Translations under genes and position numbers: made by a program
The notes under the pieces: generated by a model
The model's input: only the letters and a program-made list of their open reading frames with translations
Database searches by the model: none
What the model was told of the DNA's origin: nothing
Shown here: positions 1-13,041 of the stretch, in pieces
How the letters are laid out: every line of letters begins with the position of its first letter
Position numbering within the stretch: the first letter of the stretch is position 1
DNA from: Gnetum montanum
Taxonomy: Eukaryota > Streptophyta > Gnetopsida > Gnetales > Gnetaceae
NCBI GenBank assembly: GCA_015680685.1
Contig: MNCI01022355.1
Location: forward strand, 72,302 to 136,301
Direction: 5' to 3'
DNA length: 64,000 nt

Positions 1-2080
1 GACCTTCGAAGAAAATTCTATGAAAGGTCCAAAGTTTAGTTCCATGATCACTATAGTGAATATGGACTTTTCATGGATGGTCTTAGCACAATCCTAGGGC
101 AACGTGAGATATCGTCCCTATTCAGATGCTACAACAACTACTCCTTCCACCTACCTTGATTGTACAGTAGCAAGGTCTTTTTGTTGGATACTAAATGATT
201 GTTCCTCCTACTCTACATGTTGTTCAGCAAGAACTTGTCCTTCACCTCTCCTAGGTTGTTTGATCGCACCTTGAGCAGGACCTTCCTATTGTCTACATTT
301 CAGAGTCATTTGCAATCACACGGGGCCAATCCTTAGTAAGGTTGTTACCAAAGTTAAGTTATACCTTACTGCTTATCTTAATAGATTTACTTTATTTTTG
401 TGTGATGTTAATTATTGGAAGAACATGTCCCTGAAAGATTATAATGTTGAGTCCTCTTTACTTGGGTGGTTTCCAAATTTAATTTTCTAGTATAGCTAAG
501 GGGATGAAATTGTTTTTGACACATTTTATTCTTAATTTTACAACAAATTACCCTTAAATATGTCCTTCTGACGATGATGAATTTCAAAAAATTTATGTGT
601 TATTCAGCACATGCCCCTCCCCCATGACTAAGCTGAACACTCCGGGTTCAAGTAGGTTCAAATAGAATGAAAATTGGAGTACCAGCAAGTGATTTATGGA
701 TATGAAAGCAAGGGATGCACAATCGCAAGTCGTAGAGAGGAATTTGAAAAAATTCCCCTACGTGAACAGTTGCAATCGATGTTAATTAGCACAGGGGGGT
801 CACGTATACATATTTTCATCGAAGTTAGGGCACTTAGAGAATGTACCAAATTTTTAATATTCTTTTTGAAATTAAATGATGTAAACTAAGGACATCTAGA
901 TGATTTTTAAAGGGTTCCAGGGTAATTCAACTAGTTCTAAAGGCACAAAAATTATGATGGTGAGGAATTTATCAGTAAGGACCTCGGATGGTAGAGAAAA
1001 AGTCCATGTGATGGTTCATAGGAACGTTGAATCGGAGGGATAGTAATAAGGGAAATAAAATCATTGGTAATATGCTAAGGGTAATAAATGGTGTGTGAAA
1101 GATGGGTCATGAGTGAAAATTACACAAATTATGCAAGTGGATCCTCCCCAAAGTAGGTTCCAACCTTTAATGCCCTCGCGTAACCACACTTAAAAGTGTC
1201 CATGGGTACTTGAAGGGTTAAATGTAATCCACACTAATTCCACAAAACACACACATGTAAATATCACCGAAATGAGGTAAGAATTCTATGTTACACATGA
1301 CATGAGCTACAATTACATGAACAGTCAGATGAGATGAACTATAGAAGGGATTGTAGAGATTGGGACATGAGGTAACTGACCCAAGGCACAGTGAATCCTG
1401 CATGTAATGCGTAATTAGGATGTTATTAACCCATCATTCCAAGATCAAGACCAATTCCATTCCTCTGATCAGTGACACCGCATTGTTTCATCCCATGATG
1501 AGCGACTATGAGAGTACAAGAACAACAAGGTGTACGATCACTTGACATTTTTTTCAAGGGAGGAGTGATTTTTGTTTTGTGGCACTTCCTTTATCTACTT
1601 TTCTTTTCTTTTTCTTTTCTTCCTCTTTACTAAATCTAGAGAAGTTGCCAACCTTCACGCATGGGTGCATGTCTTTCCAGTGGGACCCCCTAGAACAACA
1701 TTGGATTTTTGAGTGCCCTTTTGATTACTCTTACTTCCATTTTTTGTTAGACCTACAAGGATCTTAGTACAACCACGTTGCATGATAACTCCCACAAATG
1801 TCACCAAAGAGAATCCTTAAGTCCCCTTGATGTCACACCCTAATCATTCCCTCTTGGTCCATCCTTCATCATTCTAGGTACAATGAACACAAAATTAATT
1901 TTAAGTTTTAAGAATGTCAAGAATATCACTGTACCCTCAAACAAAACATCTTATTTGTAGAATGGATGAGTGGGTGCAATGGGTTCATTATCCAAATAAT
2001 TGATTGTTCGAGACTTGATAACATAGAACACACCTTAACCAACGAGCCACATGAGTGTTTTATTTGTAGATGAGATTACT
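1..2080. other. Unassigned AT-rich sequence
   Basis: I see no recognisable gene, LTR end or conserved protein motif here. Frames are short (about 70 codons or less) and show no family resemblance. It is probably very old transposon sequence, but I cannot support a specific assignment. Confidence 0.4.
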
Positions 2081-2082
2081 TA

Positions 2083-2200
2083 TAAAAAAAAAGTAAAAAG
2101 ACAAAAAGATAAAAAGATAAAACAAGAAATTGAAAAATGAAAAATTGGAAAACAAAAAGTTGTAAAATTAAAGAAAAAGAAAAATATTTATTAATCCTAC
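2083..2200. repeat. A-rich low-complexity tract
   Basis: The plus strand is almost only A with scattered G and T, in a loose repeat of AAAAAG and AAAATTG words. A comparable tract lies at 34636-34815, also next to a decayed gypsy element. No coding function is suggested. Confidence 0.6.
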
Positions 2201-2889
2201 TTGTTATTAAAATGGGGGATATCCACCATGATTAAACGGTTGAGGATGACAAGGATTAATAAATGAAAGATGAGGATCCTTGCATGCTGGTCATATTGGG
2301 ACCTAGTCATACTTACCCCATTGGGACTCACACACCTGATTATAGTAAGCATAGTGGGGAAATTTAGAAGATGTAGTTTCTAGATAATGAGTTAACCCAC
2401 TATGATAATTGGGATCGTTAGATGGTATGCAAGGACTAGGATGTCATCCTCAATGGCTATATTCATTGGGCCGTATGGTTGTTAGAGTGTTAATTGATGG
2501 CCCTGATGAAGTAACATGAGGCGTTGGGTTCAAAGAGAATGATGCACCACATTGTTGGACTTGTGCTGATTTGGAGGATGCAGTGGCCTTAGAATTGTGT
2601 TGTCCCTTCCTTAGGTCATTTCTAAACAAGGGACGCCTTTGATGCTGCTGAGGTCTCTCATTGCTATTGGCAATAGTAGCATAAGTAATGTTCGGGGGTT
2701 TTTGCTATGGTGCAGACACCTTAGGGATAGTTGGTGATGATGTAGAAGGAGGGAAAGGATGAGAATATTGAAAATTAGGAAAAGTGTAAGGTACACAAGG
2801 TGGTGGTTGTGTTGAGGACATGGGCTGATAGTATTAAGGAGAATGATAATGTGTGAGATAGAGTATGTTGGCCCAGTTGAAGAAATAGG

Positions 2890-4080
2890 GTATTGGACTA
2901 GAGAAGCATTCGGATTCAGATGATATGAAGGGTGTCTCTAGTTTAGGGGTGGCTTCTCCCACAACTGGGATTGTTGCCACTATGATTGAACACAGTATCT
3001 TTGTACAAACTTGGGATGTAAAATGTTTTCCCAATTCTCATACGTATGATTGGGCATTGGCCCTTGGGGTGATCGTACAAGAAAATTTTGCATTCATACG
3101 TATGATTGGAAATTGAGCTTTTATTGTCTTCATCCCTTCTTTCTGATTGTCTAATGATATTTTGTCCTGCTTGTTGAGTTTTCAAAACTCTATCTCCAAT
3201 AATATTGATATATTCCCCACACTTTTTATGCATCCATTCTAGCATCTCATTGATCTTTGCCTCGATTTCATCTAATGATTGTTGTACTAGCCAAGATGGT
3301 TCTTCCTCCTTGAGATTGGTTGATTTCTCCTTTTTGTGATTATGGGCCTTTGTTAAGTTGAGACTTTGGTCCTGTTGATATTTTCCAACACTCTCCCATC
3401 TAGCCATTTCTCCTTCTTCTTTTGCTATCCACTTAATAAGATCTTGGACTTGATGGGTTCGTAGTTTGTATAGTTGACCTTGGGCATACATCCCTAGGTT
3501 TTCTCTTGTTGCATCATGAAGCCCATCAATGGTATGGTACATTAGCCTTTCCTTAGAGAACTCATGGCCTGGATAGTTGTTTAACAATGCATAATATCTT
3601 TCTAAGGCCATGTCCAAGGGTTCATATTGCACTTTTTTCCAGTCTTGGATTTGTTTTCTCAAGGCCAACACTCTTGCATAGGTTTGATATCTTTCATTAA
3701 AGAGTTCTACCATTGTTGGCCAACATCGTATTGAATTTGGTTTTAATAATCTATACCATAATTTTGCTTGGCCAACGAGTGTCACAGGAAAGAGCGTGAG
3801 CTTTTTCCATCTATTATCAATGTTTTTCCATGCATAGGAATCATAGAAGGCTTAAAAATGTTGTTGTGGATCTAATCCATAGCCTCCTAAGAAATTGAGA
3901 AAGTTTTTTAAATTGAGCCTGGGTAGATGACTCTCTTTACGATGCCTACGGGAGATTCAAACAACCTCTTGTATTTGTGTTAGGCTTGTAGTGGCTAGTA
4001 GGGGTTCATCATCATTAGGTAAGTTATGCTTTCATGTGTTGGGATGATGTTTCCTTCATTTATGTTTATAAGAAACCCCC
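2890..4080 (-). pseudogene. Decayed Ty3/gypsy gag (element A)
   Basis: This is a capsid-type retrotransposon gag on the minus strand. The longest open stretch is 280 codons (3785 to 2943). It contains the core WYRLLKPNSIRCWPTM, then FNERYQTYARV and a later YAQGQLYKLRTHQVQDL. The same blocks recur in elements B (12300-12640) and C (36700-37100), so this is one family. Near 3050-3100 it has CKIFLYDHPKGQC, a Cys/His motif also present in B and C that does not match the canonical CX2CX4HX4C knuckle. The N-terminal part (3786-4080) is broken by stops. Below about 2890 a proline/glutamine-rich tail fades out. No protease, RT or integrase is seen on this side, so the copy is truncated or has decayed beyond recognition. 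Confidence 0.75.
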
Positions 4081-4305
4081 ACTTCGAATTACTTTCTCTA
4101 ATCTTCATTGTCAGATAATTCTTTGGTTATCCAATGAATTGCCTCACTAGATGTGGCATTATCATAGTCTTGTAGGATAGGCATGATTGTGAATTATGTG
4201 TGAATTCATATGTGACTTTTTGTAATTATTTCTTCTTAAAAGATATATTGTTAATTCCTATACAATGACCTTGTATGATATAACCAATCTAGATAACTAG
4301 CACTA

Positions 4306-4323
4306 TCCCCGGCAATGGTGCCA
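4306..4323 (-). other. Primer-binding site of element A
   Basis: On the minus strand this reads TGGCACCATTGCCGGGGA. By my recollection of the plant tRNA-Asp 3' end, it is complementary to it with two mismatches. One base separates it from the LTR end (CTCATCA). Matching sites occur at 11107 and 38282. Confidence 0.75.
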
Positions 4324-4324
4324 A

Positions 4325-4790
4325 TGATGAGTGGCGAGGTACCCCTACACTCAACCATATGAATACGAGCATTACACACATGATCTAGTCAAACTTTGCT
4401 AACGGACTAGTTGTGGCATCTAGATAGTTAGCCTTAGGTTGCAATTCACTGTCTTCCCACCTGGACTAGTATTAGCTTTGTCACGTATGGTTTAATCCAG
4501 AGTGAGATGTATGATGTGTTCTATACTAATGCTACTCCTAAAGGAGAGGGAAGATAATATTAACTAAGCTAGGAGAGAAGGGTGAGAGAGACTCTAAACT
4601 AGCCTAAGTGTGATGAGCATCCATTCCTTAATCATCCGTACACATCTTGGACTTCATGCATGACTACCACTAGGATTACCAAGCGCAGATCCTAGGTACA
4701 CTACTAGGTTACCAAGCAATCACACTTAAATGCTTGTGATCAAGTCATGTTCATTTAGCATTTAACAGGAGATAAGGGTGAGAGATGGAC
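4325..4790 (-). repeat. Partial 5' LTR of element A
   Basis: It starts (in plus coordinates) with TGATGAGTGG followed by TACACTCAACCATATGAA, the same terminal sequence as the element C LTR at 38301. Similarity to C includes GGAGATAAGGGTGAGAGA (here near 4768, there near 38798). It stops shortly after that, so the promoter-proximal half seems lost or replaced. No TATA box was found in the expected place. Confidence 0.65.
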
Positions 4791-4794
4791 ATCC

Positions 4795-7010
4795 TCCGCT
4801 TAACTTAGTTGTGAGGGAGATGGGCATCCATCCTAACATCTTAATGAGGCTAATTTCATCATTTTCTTTTATAATGTTTTTATATGTTTTTCATTTTCTT
4901 AAATATTTTGTTGATTATTTTATATATTTTATTTTCTTGTTCTATTTATTATTTTCCTCAACTCTTGTTGAAAATCATTAATTTTTTTCATTGCTACTAA
5001 AAATTTTAAAATGTTATTCAAGGAAACTATCAATACTATGATTGATTAATCAAAAGGTCAATTTCCCCTTGGATTATGTTCTCTACTAATAATCTATCAA
5101 TTTTCTAGTAGTATCAAGTAGTAAGTTCATGACAACCACCCATTCCATTTGTTCCATGGGAAATTTGTATCCTTGAAAGAATGAAGGTTCTTTCATATTA
5201 CAACTAAAAGTAACCAATGATCTTATTACCCAACAAACTAGAAAAAATATCAAGTGGAAATGGAAAAGGGTATGACCTCAAGGGGATTTGATGTGTTTTT
5301 CTCTCAACTTTCTTCTTAATTTCTATGATACTCCACTAGTATATCATCACTCTAATTGCAAATCATAAAATAAAGAATGTCTTTACATGGTGTGATTCCC
5401 ATAAAAAAAAGAATGGAAATTCAAAGCACACTCCTTAGACTCAATAATGGATACAAGCACTAGTTATGGAGCATGAAAGACATGTTACCCATGCCTGATG
5501 GTTCCCCTATAACCAAGGCTCTACCTACTTCCTTTTCTTTTCTTCTTCTCTTGGAGTGATGATTATTCTTTGAGGTTTTCATGAACTTTTGATCAATAGA
5601 GAGAAAAAATATGTTAATGCAAGGTCACTAGAAATGGAATGGACTTGGTCTAGACTTGGAATAGACTAGTATCAAATCATCTTAAATCAAAATTTTCACA
5701 AATAATTGCATGTGATCACAATGCAAATTATCATTACACCATTCTCTCTCTCTACCATTTACTCACTTCATTTTCTATCACCTCACTACCTTATACCATG
5801 GAAAATTATTCCATTTTGTTTTCTATATATCATAAGCCTACAAATATTACTTCCATGGGTATGGAATTTAACTTAAAATAATCATTCATCATCCTTAGTG
5901 CCCATGAACTCTTTACAATGAAGGAATGAAAGGGAATAATAGGTAGATGTTTGCTTTGAGATGGATCCACTTACATTTCTTTAGTCTACCATAAGTTAAA
6001 CTCCCTCACCATGGGCTTCTTGTGTGATCAATCATGTTGATAGTGTTATAGCATTCAGTTTTGCTTTATTTTGCATTAGAACATCCTTAAAGAACTTATC
6101 TAGTCCACTCTAATTACTTCAAATTATCTTAACATACCATCTTTCATGTTGTTTCCATAATTTTACATCTTTTTGGCTTTCATTTGGCTCTTGTTTCATC
6201 CCAAAACTCACCTAAAATTGCTTCATTTCTAAGTGAAAAAAAATAGCTAAGAATAGTTGCATCAATGCATCCACATCGATGTAGCCTTGTCAATTCAAGA
6301 TAAAAATATTATAACTACATGCAAAACTTAGATTATTTTCACCATTTTCTCAAAAGTAGCATAAGAGTTTTTGTTATTTTTTCAAGCCAAAGAATCTTTC
6401 GAGCACCATAACTTCTAAACCACTTAGCCAATTTTGCCTATTTTTGATCCTTGAGCTACTAGAGGTATGCTTTACATCATGGGGACCACAAATCTTAGGC
6501 TTTTCATGCAAATATGATATTTCATAGAAAATTTTCTAACTTCTCACAATTAAACTATTAAAATAATATTAAACTAATAATCATAAAGGGTTAGAATCAA
6601 CAAATAAACTCTATTAGCTTCGAATAAAATAATAATATAATAATATCACTAACTTGTGATCATAAAACAAGAACTTAATGATAAACTCTTAATACTTAAA
6701 TAATTAACATAACCTAATCTAATGAAGAAATATATTCAAAAGAATAAAGGTTATCAACTAAAGAGCTAATTGTGTGTTATGTTTGTGATCGCAAATAGTG
6801 CTCAAACGAGGACCATAAGCAATAGGACCATCACAACCCAAGAGGGAGGGACCAACAAAAATAATAATAACAAAAATCCCATGAGTAAGCAATAGAGGCA
6901 ATGTATGCTACCAGGCCTCTTTAGGAGGAGCCCCAAATGGAATCTATTAGGTAGATTCCTATTGCAAAAACAAGCCAATCCAAATAGGATGAGGCTCCAA
7001 GGCCAAGACA
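4795..7010. other. Unassigned AT-rich sequence
   Basis: No gene, splice pattern or element end could be recognised. A degenerate 30-base motif (4795-4830) matches, in opposite orientation, sequences at 612 and 34845. The rest is simple AT-rich DNA. Confidence 0.4.
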
Positions 7011-7019
7011 TAACTTAGA

Positions 7020-9660
7020 GGTCATACTTACAAAAGCCTACTTGTTGTGGATCAAAACCAAGGTCCAAAGTTCTATCTTACAAGAGTTGAACTTTGGACC
7101 CTTCTTGGAGTTGGCACCTAAAGAGATTAGAATGTAGTTGCAAGGGTCTCCTCTATGGATCATTCTCTCTAACAATGGAGAATGGCACATGGGAACAACC
7201 TAGCTATTTTGGAACAATCAATAAGGAGATGCATTAGTGAAGATCAAAGATAGCATCATCTTCTATTCAATTGAAGCCATTACAAAAGCCCAAAATTCCC
7301 CCAATACTAGGACAAAGCTTGTAGAAATTTCCACACAAGTAGATCCTAAAGTGAAAAATGAATAGATCAAGCAATTCTATGGAGTGAAACACAAGGAGTA
7401 TGGTGCCCTAATGAAGGTGGAGAGAGCCTACTTTAAGATTGTATTCTATTACCTAAATCCCACAATGAGGTCAAGTAAGGTAATAATCTTCTATTCCGAG
7501 GCATGTGTGACTTTAAGAGGAAAATTCCCCATCAACCTATCCCAACTCATCTTCCTTGAAATCAAGAAATGTTTCAATGAAAATGGAAAGGGTAGGAAGA
7601 CACTCCCTTTTCATTCTTAATCAAAAAACTATGCAATAGGGGAGGAATGCCATGCTACTTCAACGATGTAATTCATTATGGTCCTTCTCCATCATGACAT
7701 GAGATGATGAAAGATAAAGAAGCTAGAAAGCTTCAAGAAGAGGAACAACCACCTCCACCACCACTTGGAACTTTAGAAACAATACAAAAAATACTTGTAG
7801 TTGTGGAGCAACTTAGGAAACTTTGGAAGCAACATCTATAGCAACAACAAGGATCTATAGAGTCATCCATATATTTTCCAACCATGAGCCACTTGAATGA
7901 GGTTACAAGGATCATTAGCTCACTGGATAGTGAGATGATGTCATTACTATCTACACAATGAAACTAGGCATTCATGAGACTCAATCTAAATGCCAAGGAG
8001 GCCATTGTGTCTATTCTAAAACAAGCATTTTCCAAAATTTCCAGAAATGTTGGAAAAAGGAGAAGGGACAACGATCTTGGTAAGGTCACACAAGGGCCAA
8101 GAGATAGTGATAGAAGTGGTGTCTCACAAAGTTGCAAAAGTCCTCAATGATCCTACTACACCCATACTAAATATAGCTACCATAGAAAATATCCCTACAT
8201 TAGTAGGTTTAGGAAGTGATCGGATGAATGTTTCCCAACATGAAGTGTTGAAAAGATTGGTAGGAGCTAAGTAATAACTTCTAGAGATCTTTGATCTCCT
8301 AAATGATGTCACAACCAACTAGTCACAATTGGTAGAGATAAGGCACAAGTCGTTGATTACTAATGTGCAACTTGAGAAGGCCACCATTAATAATTAATGA
8401 TTGATTACCAAAGTTATAAAACTACAAGGTGATCTCTCAAATCCTACAATTCTCTAGCCTATGCTTACATGAGATGAAGCTTTCGAATAGCTCTAATAGA
8501 AATATCATGAGGCCAAGAAAGTGAAGAAGATGATGTGATCTTTGATGAATCTATGTCAAAGGCCATGGTAATCAACACTAATAAGGACCTATTGCAAGTT
8601 TGCAAAGAGAACTTCGTTCTTACCCAAGATAACCATTGCCTAAAAAATGCTCAAAAACAAAAGAATCAAATGGTTGAATACATGCACTAGTAGGAGCAAC
8701 TTTCCAAGGTAAACTTGGATTTGAGGAAGTTGGTAGCTAAAAATAGAAATATCTTGGTGGAGAAGGTTCATGCCCTTTGCTAGAGGACTACAATTAAGAT
8801 AGTCACTTGGAAAAATCATGCCTTGAAATTTGATAAAGTAAAGAATAATTATAGGGACTAGGCTAGACTACTTAAGAAGGTTAACAAAAAGGAGATAAAA
8901 TTAGCCAAGGCAAAGGTGAACGAGACCATCCAACAACTCCAATAAAGAGGTGATGCATGAAAGCCCTTCTTTGATGGACTAAACACATATAACTAGGTAG
9001 AGATCCATCTAAAGAAATTGTAGATTGAGAAGATGATAGAGTACATGGAGCTTGCCAGCCTTCATTATGCAAACTTGATAATGCTAATAGCAAGGAATCC
9101 AAGAAGTGAATTGGGGAAGTAAGTCATTAGCTTCTACCTCCTCTATGAGGTAGATTTTAAACTCCATAAAGATAAAAAATCAATGTTGGAGATAGCCAAT
9201 GTAGAGCTTGAAGTTCTCAAAAGTAGGTTCACTAATCAATGAACTATTGCTAAGAACTAGACAAGAAGGATGAATGACTACCAAAAGCTATAGAACCTTA
9301 TCCTAATGTTTGATATTAAACGTAAAACATTCATAACCTAGTTTGTCCATATGAAGGAGATGTTTCCTTCATTGTCATGCCTATTAAACATTCTTGGACT
9401 GGAAAATCTAGGAAAAATAGCCTAGATCATATACAACCTATAGAGTAATGAAGAGAAAATAAAGGTACTCTTGGATGCTTTTAAACTTCTAATAGCAGTA
9501 GAGATAGTAGTTGAATATCCTCAACCTCTAGTGCTAGTAGGATGTAATGAAGGATCATGAAAGCCATAGAAGCCTCCACCTTTAAGCACTATGTGAGACT
9601 TCATCACACCTCTATCCATTCAACAAGTGCCTACTAAATTTTTCTTAAGTGTTCAATTAT
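7020..9660 (+). pseudogene. Decayed coding stretch, probable transposon ORF, unknown family
   Basis: I do not recognise this protein. Several plus-strand frames with many stops follow each other and keep a coding-like, lysine/glutamate-rich composition. An N-terminal stretch around 7384-7620 contains YFKIVFYYLNPTM and FPINLSQLIFLEI. A Pro/Gln-rich linker at 7740-7850 follows. From 8520 to 9250 there is a long coiled-coil-like segment (for example NIATIEN earlier, then ENFVLTQDNHCLKNAQ near 8610 and VEKVHALC near 8760). The layout of a globular head, linker and coiled coil resembles accessory proteins of plant gypsy elements, but that is inference. Internal stops are frequent, many of them TAG. 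No LTR could be tied to it. Confidence 0.4.
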
Positions 9661-9664
9661 TATG

Positions 9665-10238
9665 TTGTAAATTACATCCATTTTTGTAATCCATACAATA
9701 CAACACTTAGAATTAGTTAGAGTGAGTTAGTTAGTCATTCCATTAATAAAATTTCATACCTTTCCAAATTTTGTGAGAAACTTGATCCTAATTTTGTTCA
9801 CTTGAGGATGAGTTTTTAGTTAGTTGTAGGGGTATGATAAAGCATCAATAAAACAACTATGTCAACACAGGCTTGTCTATGTAGTTCCTTTAACTTATCC
9901 CCATCAATGTATCCTAGGATACATTAACACAATTACATTGACACTGATGTAAGGTTTGGCTATATAAATGAACACATCTCTTGCATTTATGGCACCTATT
10001 GGTCATAGCCTAGCCAAACTTTTGTAGTTTCTTCTTGTAAGAGTTAGAATATTTTTCCTCTAAGTTCTTATACCATGGATTCAAGTGACTATATGGCATT
10101 TTATTTAAGTGAATCTGTACCTACACACATTTTCATGAATGGAAATAAACTTGAGATTTCTTCTATCCATTGTAGCACTTAGATTAACATAACTTTGCTT
10201 TTTAGCAATTTACTTTACATGCAATTTCCTTTTCTATT
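9665..10238. other. Unassigned sequence upstream of the element B LTR
   Basis: No coding motif is visible. A GCTATATAAATG stretch near 9959 could be an old promoter-like sequence, but I cannot link it to a gene. Confidence 0.3.
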
Positions 10239-11105
10239 TGATGAGTGTCAAAGTGTCACATCAGTGGGTCCTTGTTGACATGGCCTCATCGATGAGCCCC
10301 CCTCATCGATGTAGCCCAACAATAAAAACTATAAATACAAGTTCACAATCATGTTTATGCGGAGTCAAGTCATAGTTGTAGCAAAGCTCTTACAATTTTT
10401 ACATGCAAAAGTTACAATATTTTCTTGAGTGCCCACAGCAGAAGTCCTTAAGTGTACGAATCTTTATACAAGCACTATTGTACCTAAGCACAATAGTGTG
10501 TGCAGCAATAAAGATGAGCTTCTTTAGAAACCTTGCAGCATTCTGGATAGTTTAAATGTTTTATTCATATATTTAATATTTTTAGTTATTTATTCAACAT
10601 TCCTTAATAATTAAGCTAATTAAGTAATTAAGTAAGATAAGATAAATAACGATTAAGTAAACACATAAGTACAACCACTTAGAGCATGTGTATGATATTT
10701 GGTAATCCTAGTAGTGCTTAATGGTTGGTAACCTAATAATGTTATATGTGTTCAAGGTGTGTACAACAAGTGGGACCAAATACTTATGTTAGGACTAGTT
10801 AAATAATGGTAAGCCAATTAGATTAAAGTAGACATTAAATTACTTTATTCTTTATCCTGTTTATTTCAAGTTTCGAAACCATAAAATATAAAATGATAAA
10901 AATAATATTCCTTGATTACACTTAACCATACCTTTGTACATCACAAGTGTAATTAGGAAGGTAAAAAATTATTGTTAGCGTAAGGTTCACTTTCTAGAAG
11001 ACTAGTGTACTAGAAGACATAAAGTCCATAAAATTCAACTAGATTGTGCATGAATGCTTTATGATTCATATGGTTGAACATAGGGGTATCTTTTACTACT
11101 CATCA
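10239..11105 (+). repeat. 5' LTR of element B
   Basis: An 867-bp LTR bounded by TGATGAG at the start and CTCATCA at the end, a perfect 7-bp terminal inverted repeat. The element C LTR has the same ends. Its last 40 bases (TTCATATGGTTGAAC...) match the corresponding ends in A and C. One base after it comes a primer-binding site. Confidence 0.7.
10330..10337 (+). promoter_or_regulatory. TATA box in element B LTR
   Basis: TATAAATA lies about 90 bases inside the LTR. The element C LTR has TATAAATA at the equivalent place (39169-39176). Confidence 0.5.
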
Positions 11106-11106
11106 T

Positions 11107-11124
11107 TGGTGCCATTGCTAGGGA
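11107..11124 (+). other. Primer-binding site of element B
   Basis: TGGTGCCATTGCTAGGGA. Compared with the tRNA-Asp complement it has four mismatches, and all are C-to-T or G-to-A transitions, which fits methylation decay. Confidence 0.7.
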
Positions 11125-11299
11125 CTCTTTTTGTTGAAATGTGCTTTGACTAGGAATAGTGAGCATCATTAACTTTGTTGGATGAACCCTAAGGTCAACA
11201 TCATTCTCACACATAATATAATTACATAAGCACATTGATATTTTATTTGTTTGCTAAAATTCTTCTCTCAAGCATGAAGATGCTAAACCATTGGTCCCA

Positions 11300-13041
11300 C
11301 ATGCAAGGTGGTGTATACTCATCCAGATGAGTATGTACCTAACTTCATCTTCCTCCTACATGAAGATGAACAACTGCAATGGCATGATATGGAAGGCAAC
11401 ATAGTAATGCTTCCCAATCGATCTATGCTTGTGATGTTACTTCAAACTCTTAAGAAATTAGGCATCCAAGATCTTCTGGAGGAGTACGTTGTGCATGATT
11501 ATGACTACCGAGAATACCATCCCACTAAAACACAATTTTGGAGAGATTAACACTAGGAGAAGAAATATGAGTTTATGAAGGGGAAACAATTCACCAATCC
11601 TTGTTCATCCTGAACCAAGATGAAAATGAGGACCCTTTTTCTAGGGGCTCTCAACATGAAAATTCTCCACCCCTCATTATTCGTGATGTGGTTCTGGCCC
11701 TAAATCTATGATCCACTATCAACAATGTAGGTTTAGGTAAAGATGATAGTCAATGCAGGGGCTTGGAAAAATGTCAAGATGATAAGAAACCTAATAAACA
11801 TGGTCGTGACCACCAAAGAGAAATTGGAAGACACCATGGTGGTAGTAGTCCTTCTCCCTCTTCATCCTCTTCATCAACATCTTCTTCTTCCTTCTCTTCT
11901 AGTTCTAAAAAATGCCATAGAAGGAACAATCATGATGGAGGTGAGCAATGGGACAATAATGATGATCATCAAGCCCACAATAATCAAAGGGGTAATAGAG
12001 GACATCATCGACGACAACAAAATAATGATGATGATGAGCCCTTAATGGAAAATTAAAGTATACATAACATTGTAAAGGTCTTCAGGATCCCAACTAGGCA
12101 TGTAAGAGATAGTTAGATCAAGTGCTTAGACATGAATAATATCCCAAGATTTGAGGGGGGATATAACTCTGATCTCCAAAACCATTTACAAGCCTTTCAT
12201 GATGTCTACACCTTACAAAACATAGAAATGACTAGAAAAAATTAAAGCTATTTCCTAGGACACTCATCAAAGAGGTAGAAAGCTGGTATTGGTCCTTGCA
12301 ACCAAATCCATTCACAGATGGAGTACCATGCTAGAACTATTTAATGAAAAATACCAAACATACTCTAGAGTGTCTAATCTAAGACAGTAAATTCAAGGCT
12401 GGAAACAAGGAACACATGAACCCTTGGAAGTAGTTATGGGTAGATATTATTCTCTCTTACACTAATGCCTTGGCCATTGTTATTCTTAGATGGAATAACT
12501 CCACCACATCATAGATGGACTTAGAGTGAAAACTAGAAGAACTCTTAGGATTTATGCCCAAGGGAGACTGTCCAAACTAAGAGCTCATCAAATACAAAGG
12601 CTAATAGAGCAAGTAGAAAAAGGAGAAGGTGAGTTGTAAAAGAGGAAAATTATAAAAGAATATAATAGGGACCCTTGCATTAGAAAAAAATGAGGTCTAA
12701 TTCTGTGACGAGCAAGTGTCACCACTTGATGAGGTGGTGAACAGGAAAACCTTGCCTATCCAAAAGCCTATTTCTGATATTTTGGCAAAGGTTAATAAAT
12801 TATGGAACTCTTTGGATGAAAAATATCAAGCTACTATGAAGATTGTTGAAGAATCCAAAGAGCATAATAGTGATCATAATCGTAGGAGGTAAAAAGAAGC
12901 TGAAAATGCCTACCAAAAAGGTAAGGGCAAAACTATTGCAGTTGAAGAAGTTGTGAAGAAAAAATTAAATGATGATATTGGATGTGACATTTGTCAATAT
13001 GACCATCCTAAGGGATGTTGCCCTGGGATGTCACACTTATA
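11300..13041 (+). pseudogene. Decayed Ty3/gypsy gag (element B)
   Basis: It begins with an N-terminal segment (11308-11550) containing HPDEYVPNFIFLLHEDEQLQW and YDYREYHPTKTQ. The same segment is seen in element C near 37700-38040. A Ser/Pro and Asp/His/Asn-rich low-complexity linker follows (11760-12050). Then come the capsid-like core (STMLELFNEKYQTYSRVSNL near 12320) and YAQGRLSKLRAHQIQ near 12560. The C-terminal Cys/His motif is CDICQYDHPKGCC (near 12985-13025). Many in-frame stops make it non-functional. It is in the same orientation as the LTR and primer-binding site just upstream and once belonged to the same transcript. Confidence 0.8.

Noticed and set aside
11743-12045. Alternative plus-strand frame overlapping element B gag
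   Set aside because: The Ser/Pro, His/Asp/Asn-rich linker of gag lies in the other frame (11763-12056) and has counterparts in element C. This frame is a shadow.
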